DNA of 6,642 nt. Origin: CAYMOV01 sp964392085. GTDB taxonomy: Bacteria; Oederibacteriota; Muellerivitia; Muellerivitales; Muellerivitaceae. The position numbers and the translations under genes were made by a program. The DNA is taken from positions 1 through 6,642 of the forward strand of contig CAYMOV010000131.1 in NCBI GenBank assembly GCA_964392085.1. The letters run 5' to 3'. The notes under the pieces were generated by a model. The model ran no database searches. It was given only the letters and a program-made list of their open reading frames with translations, and was not told where the DNA came from. Position 1 is the stretch's first letter, and every line of letters starts with the position of its first letter. This document shows, piece by piece, positions 5,320 to 6,642 of this stretch.

Positions 5320-6260
5320 AGAAGCCGGCGCTTCCCGGACACCTCCTCACCCTGCAGGAATATTCACCGGCCCAAGTCGCGGGCCTGATCAAGTTGGCGG
5401 CCCAGGTGAAGGCCAAGCCGGCGAAGTGGTCGAAGGCCCTGGCGGGGAAGTCCCTTGCCATGATCTTCGAGAAGAGCTCGACCCGCACCCGCGTCTCCTT
5501 CGAGGTCTCCATGACCCAACTGGGGGGACACGGCCTGCATCTGAACGGCGGGGAACTCCAGCTCGGGCGGGGCGAGACCGTGGCGGACACCGCGCGTGTG
5601 CTGTCCCGGTTCGTCCAGGGCGTCATGATCCGCACCTTCGGCCACGACAAGGTGGAGGAACTGGCTCGGTACGCCACGGTTCCCGTCATCAACGGATTGA
5701 CCGATTCCCACCACCCTTGCCAGGCCCTGGCGGATTACCTGACGCTCCAGGAACGCTTCGGTAAGTTGAAGGGAACGACCCTGGTGTACGTCGGGGATGG
5801 GAACAACGTAACCCACAGCCTCCTGATCGCGGGTGCGTTGCTGGGGGTCAAGGTGAGGGCGGTCTGCCCGAAGGGCTATGAGCCCGATCCCGCCGTGATG
5901 GCCTGGGCCAAGAAAGCGGCCCTGGAAACAGGCGGCGCCGTGGAGTTGGTGAACGACGTGGCGGGGGCGGCCAAGGGCGCCCAGGCGGTCTACACCGACG
6001 TTTGGACCAGCATGGGCCAGGAAACCGAACAGGCTGCCCGCGTGAAGGCCTTCCAGGGGTTCCAAGTCAACGACCGCCTGATGGCGGAGGCGCCCAAGGC
6101 GATCTTCCTGCATTGCCTGCCCGCCCACCGGGGCGAGGAAGTGTCCGCCTCCGTGATGGACGGCCGCCAGTCGGCCGTCTGGGACCAGGCCGAGAACAGG
6201 CTCCACGCCCAAAAGGCTGTTCTCCTCACACTCCTTGGAAACAACAAGAGGAAGCCCTGA
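5316..6260 (+). CDS. argF: Ornithine carbamoyltransferase
   Basis: This cytoplasmic enzyme joins carbamoyl phosphate and ornithine to give citrulline. The 314 residues are typical of the anabolic type. STRTR at 55-59 binds carbamoyl phosphate, with HPCQ at 133-136 completing that site. DGNN at 161-164, D228 with SMG at 232-234, and HCLP at 266-269 form the ornithine site. The FxGxxxLHL-type loop of N-acetyl- or N-succinylornithine transcarbamylases is not evident, though I judge this only by eye. The ATG overlaps the argD stop in ATGA, so coupling with argD replaces a strong separate ribosome site. Downstream, an 83-bp AT-rich gap precedes argG. Confidence 0.95.
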   Translation: MKKPALPGHLLTLQEYSPAQVAGLIKLAAQVKAKPAKWSKALAGKSLAMIFEKSSTRTRVSFEVSMTQLGGHGLHLNGGELQLGRGETVADTARVLSRFVQGVMIRTFGHDKVEELARYATVPVINGLTDSHHPCQALADYLTLQERFGKLKGTTLVYVGDGNNVTHSLLIAGALLGVKVRAVCPKGYEPDPAVMAWAKKAALETGGAVELVNDVAGAAKGAQAVYTDVWTSMGQETEQAARVKAFQGFQVNDRLMAEAPKAIFLHCLPAHRGEEVSASVMDGRQSAVWDQAENRLHAQKAVLLTLLGNNKRKP

Positions 6261-6267
6261 ATTCTGG

Positions 6268-6304
6268 GTTTTAAGTGTTTGGATTTACGACAACGACTTA
6301 AAAC
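6268..6304 (+). promoter_or_regulatory. AT-rich inverted repeat between argF and argG
   Basis: GTTTTAAGT (6268-6276) and ACTTAAAAC (6296-6304) are a perfect 9-bp inverted repeat. GTT/AAC (6277-6279 with 6292-6294) extends it past one bulged G. TAAAA (6299-6303) can pair instead with TTTTA (6311-6315), which would disrupt it. The 83-bp gap is much more AT-rich than its flanking genes. Candidate roles are an argG leader switch, an operator or an mRNA processing hairpin. No T run follows directly, and I do not see a standard ARG box. Confidence 0.45.
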
Positions 6305-6343
6305 TAGAGATTTTATACCCAATACTTTTGAGGATGGTTTGAC

Positions 6344-6642
6344 ATGAAGACCTACAAGAAAGTCCTCCTCGCCTACTCCGGCGGGCTCGACACTTCGATC
6401 ATCATCCCCTGGCTGAAGGAAAACTACGGCTGCGAAGTGGTGGCCTACATCGCCGACGTGGGCCAAGGAGACGAGTTGGAGCCGGCGCGGCGCAAGGCGC
6501 TCAAGACCGGGGCCAGCCAGGCCCTGGTGGGGGACCTCAAGAGGGAATTCGTCGAGGAATACTGTTTCCGGGCGATTAAGGCCCAGGCCAAGTACGAGGG
6601 CTCGTACCTGCTCGGCACCTCCCTGGCCCGGCCGGTCATCGC
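6344..6642 (+). CDS. argG: Argininosuccinate synthase, N-terminal part, cut by window edge
   Basis: ArgG joins citrulline and aspartate with ATP to form argininosuccinate. The visible 99 residues contain the N-type ATP pyrophosphatase P-loop AYSGGLDTS at 10-18. IADVGQGDELEPARRKALKTG and LLGTSLARP follow (read as residues 36-56 and 89-97), all hallmark segments of the family. The ATG at 6344 follows GAGGATGG (6330-6337), an acceptable ribosome site, and the MKTYKKVLLAYSGG opening is standard. The frame stays open to the window end; roughly 300 residues should lie beyond. It is the third gene of the argD-argF-argG set but is separated by an 83-bp gap and may have its own control. Confidence 0.97.
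   Translation, partial: MKTYKKVLLAYSGGLDTSIIIPWLKENYGCEVVAYIADVGQGDELEPARRKALKTGASQALVGDLKREFVEEYCFRAIKAQAKYEGSYLLGTSLARPVI

Noticed and set aside
5364..6212. 282-codon - strand frame opposite argF
   Set aside because: It mirrors the argF codons with typical shadow composition; argF has every expected active-site motif.
1..6642. CRISPR array, transposase or phage genes
   Set aside because: No regularly spaced repeats and no transposase, integrase or phage structural motifs were found in any frame.

Overview
The window looks like a chromosomal segment of a fairly high-GC bacterium. One sampled 60-base line in argF has 36 G+C, about 60%. Starts include ATG, GTG and TTG, Shine-Dalgarno sites are good, and both tRNA genes encode their CCA end. 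An argD-argF-argG cluster next to a dGTPase-like gene would suit a deltaproteobacterium-like or candidate-phylum Gram-negative lineage, but nothing here fixes the taxon.

Left part (1-1170) is accessory in character. It opens with the 3' part of a tRNA-Val(UAC). A 27-bp copy of that tRNA's 3' end recurs 165 bp downstream with one mismatch, and short hairpins lie between. Next comes an MNT-type minimal nucleotidyltransferase (MntA-like antitoxin). The start of its HEPN partner gene overlaps it, but that gene is broken by an in-frame TAG and then cut short. An AT-rich ORF for a small three-helix membrane protein of unknown function follows directly. This reads as an eroded toxin-antitoxin islet beside a tRNA.

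Middle part (1215-3770) is ordinary. It holds an aldo/keto reductase whose usual catalytic His position is Ser. A complete tRNA-Ala(GGC) follows, with a plausible promoter and a strong intrinsic terminator. Then comes a dGTP triphosphohydrolase-like HD-domain gene with its own TATAAT box and a very short leader.

The 3770-4116 gap is densely structured. It holds a long hairpin just after the dGTPase stop and degenerate heptanucleotide repeats in opposing orientations. A near-consensus sigma70-type promoter follows, with a spacer made almost entirely of cytosines. An intrinsic-terminator-like hairpin begins only about four bases after the predicted transcription start, before argD.

Right part (4117-6642) is arginine biosynthesis. 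argD (acetylornithine aminotransferase) and argF (ornithine carbamoyltransferase) overlap by four bases. After an 83-bp AT-rich gap with a 9-bp inverted repeat, argG (argininosuccinate synthase) starts and runs off the window. Together they make N-acetylornithine, citrulline from ornithine, and argininosuccinate; deacetylation of acetylornithine must be encoded elsewhere. I see no clear new multi-gene system. The most unusual items are the broken HEPN/MNT module and the argD leader.
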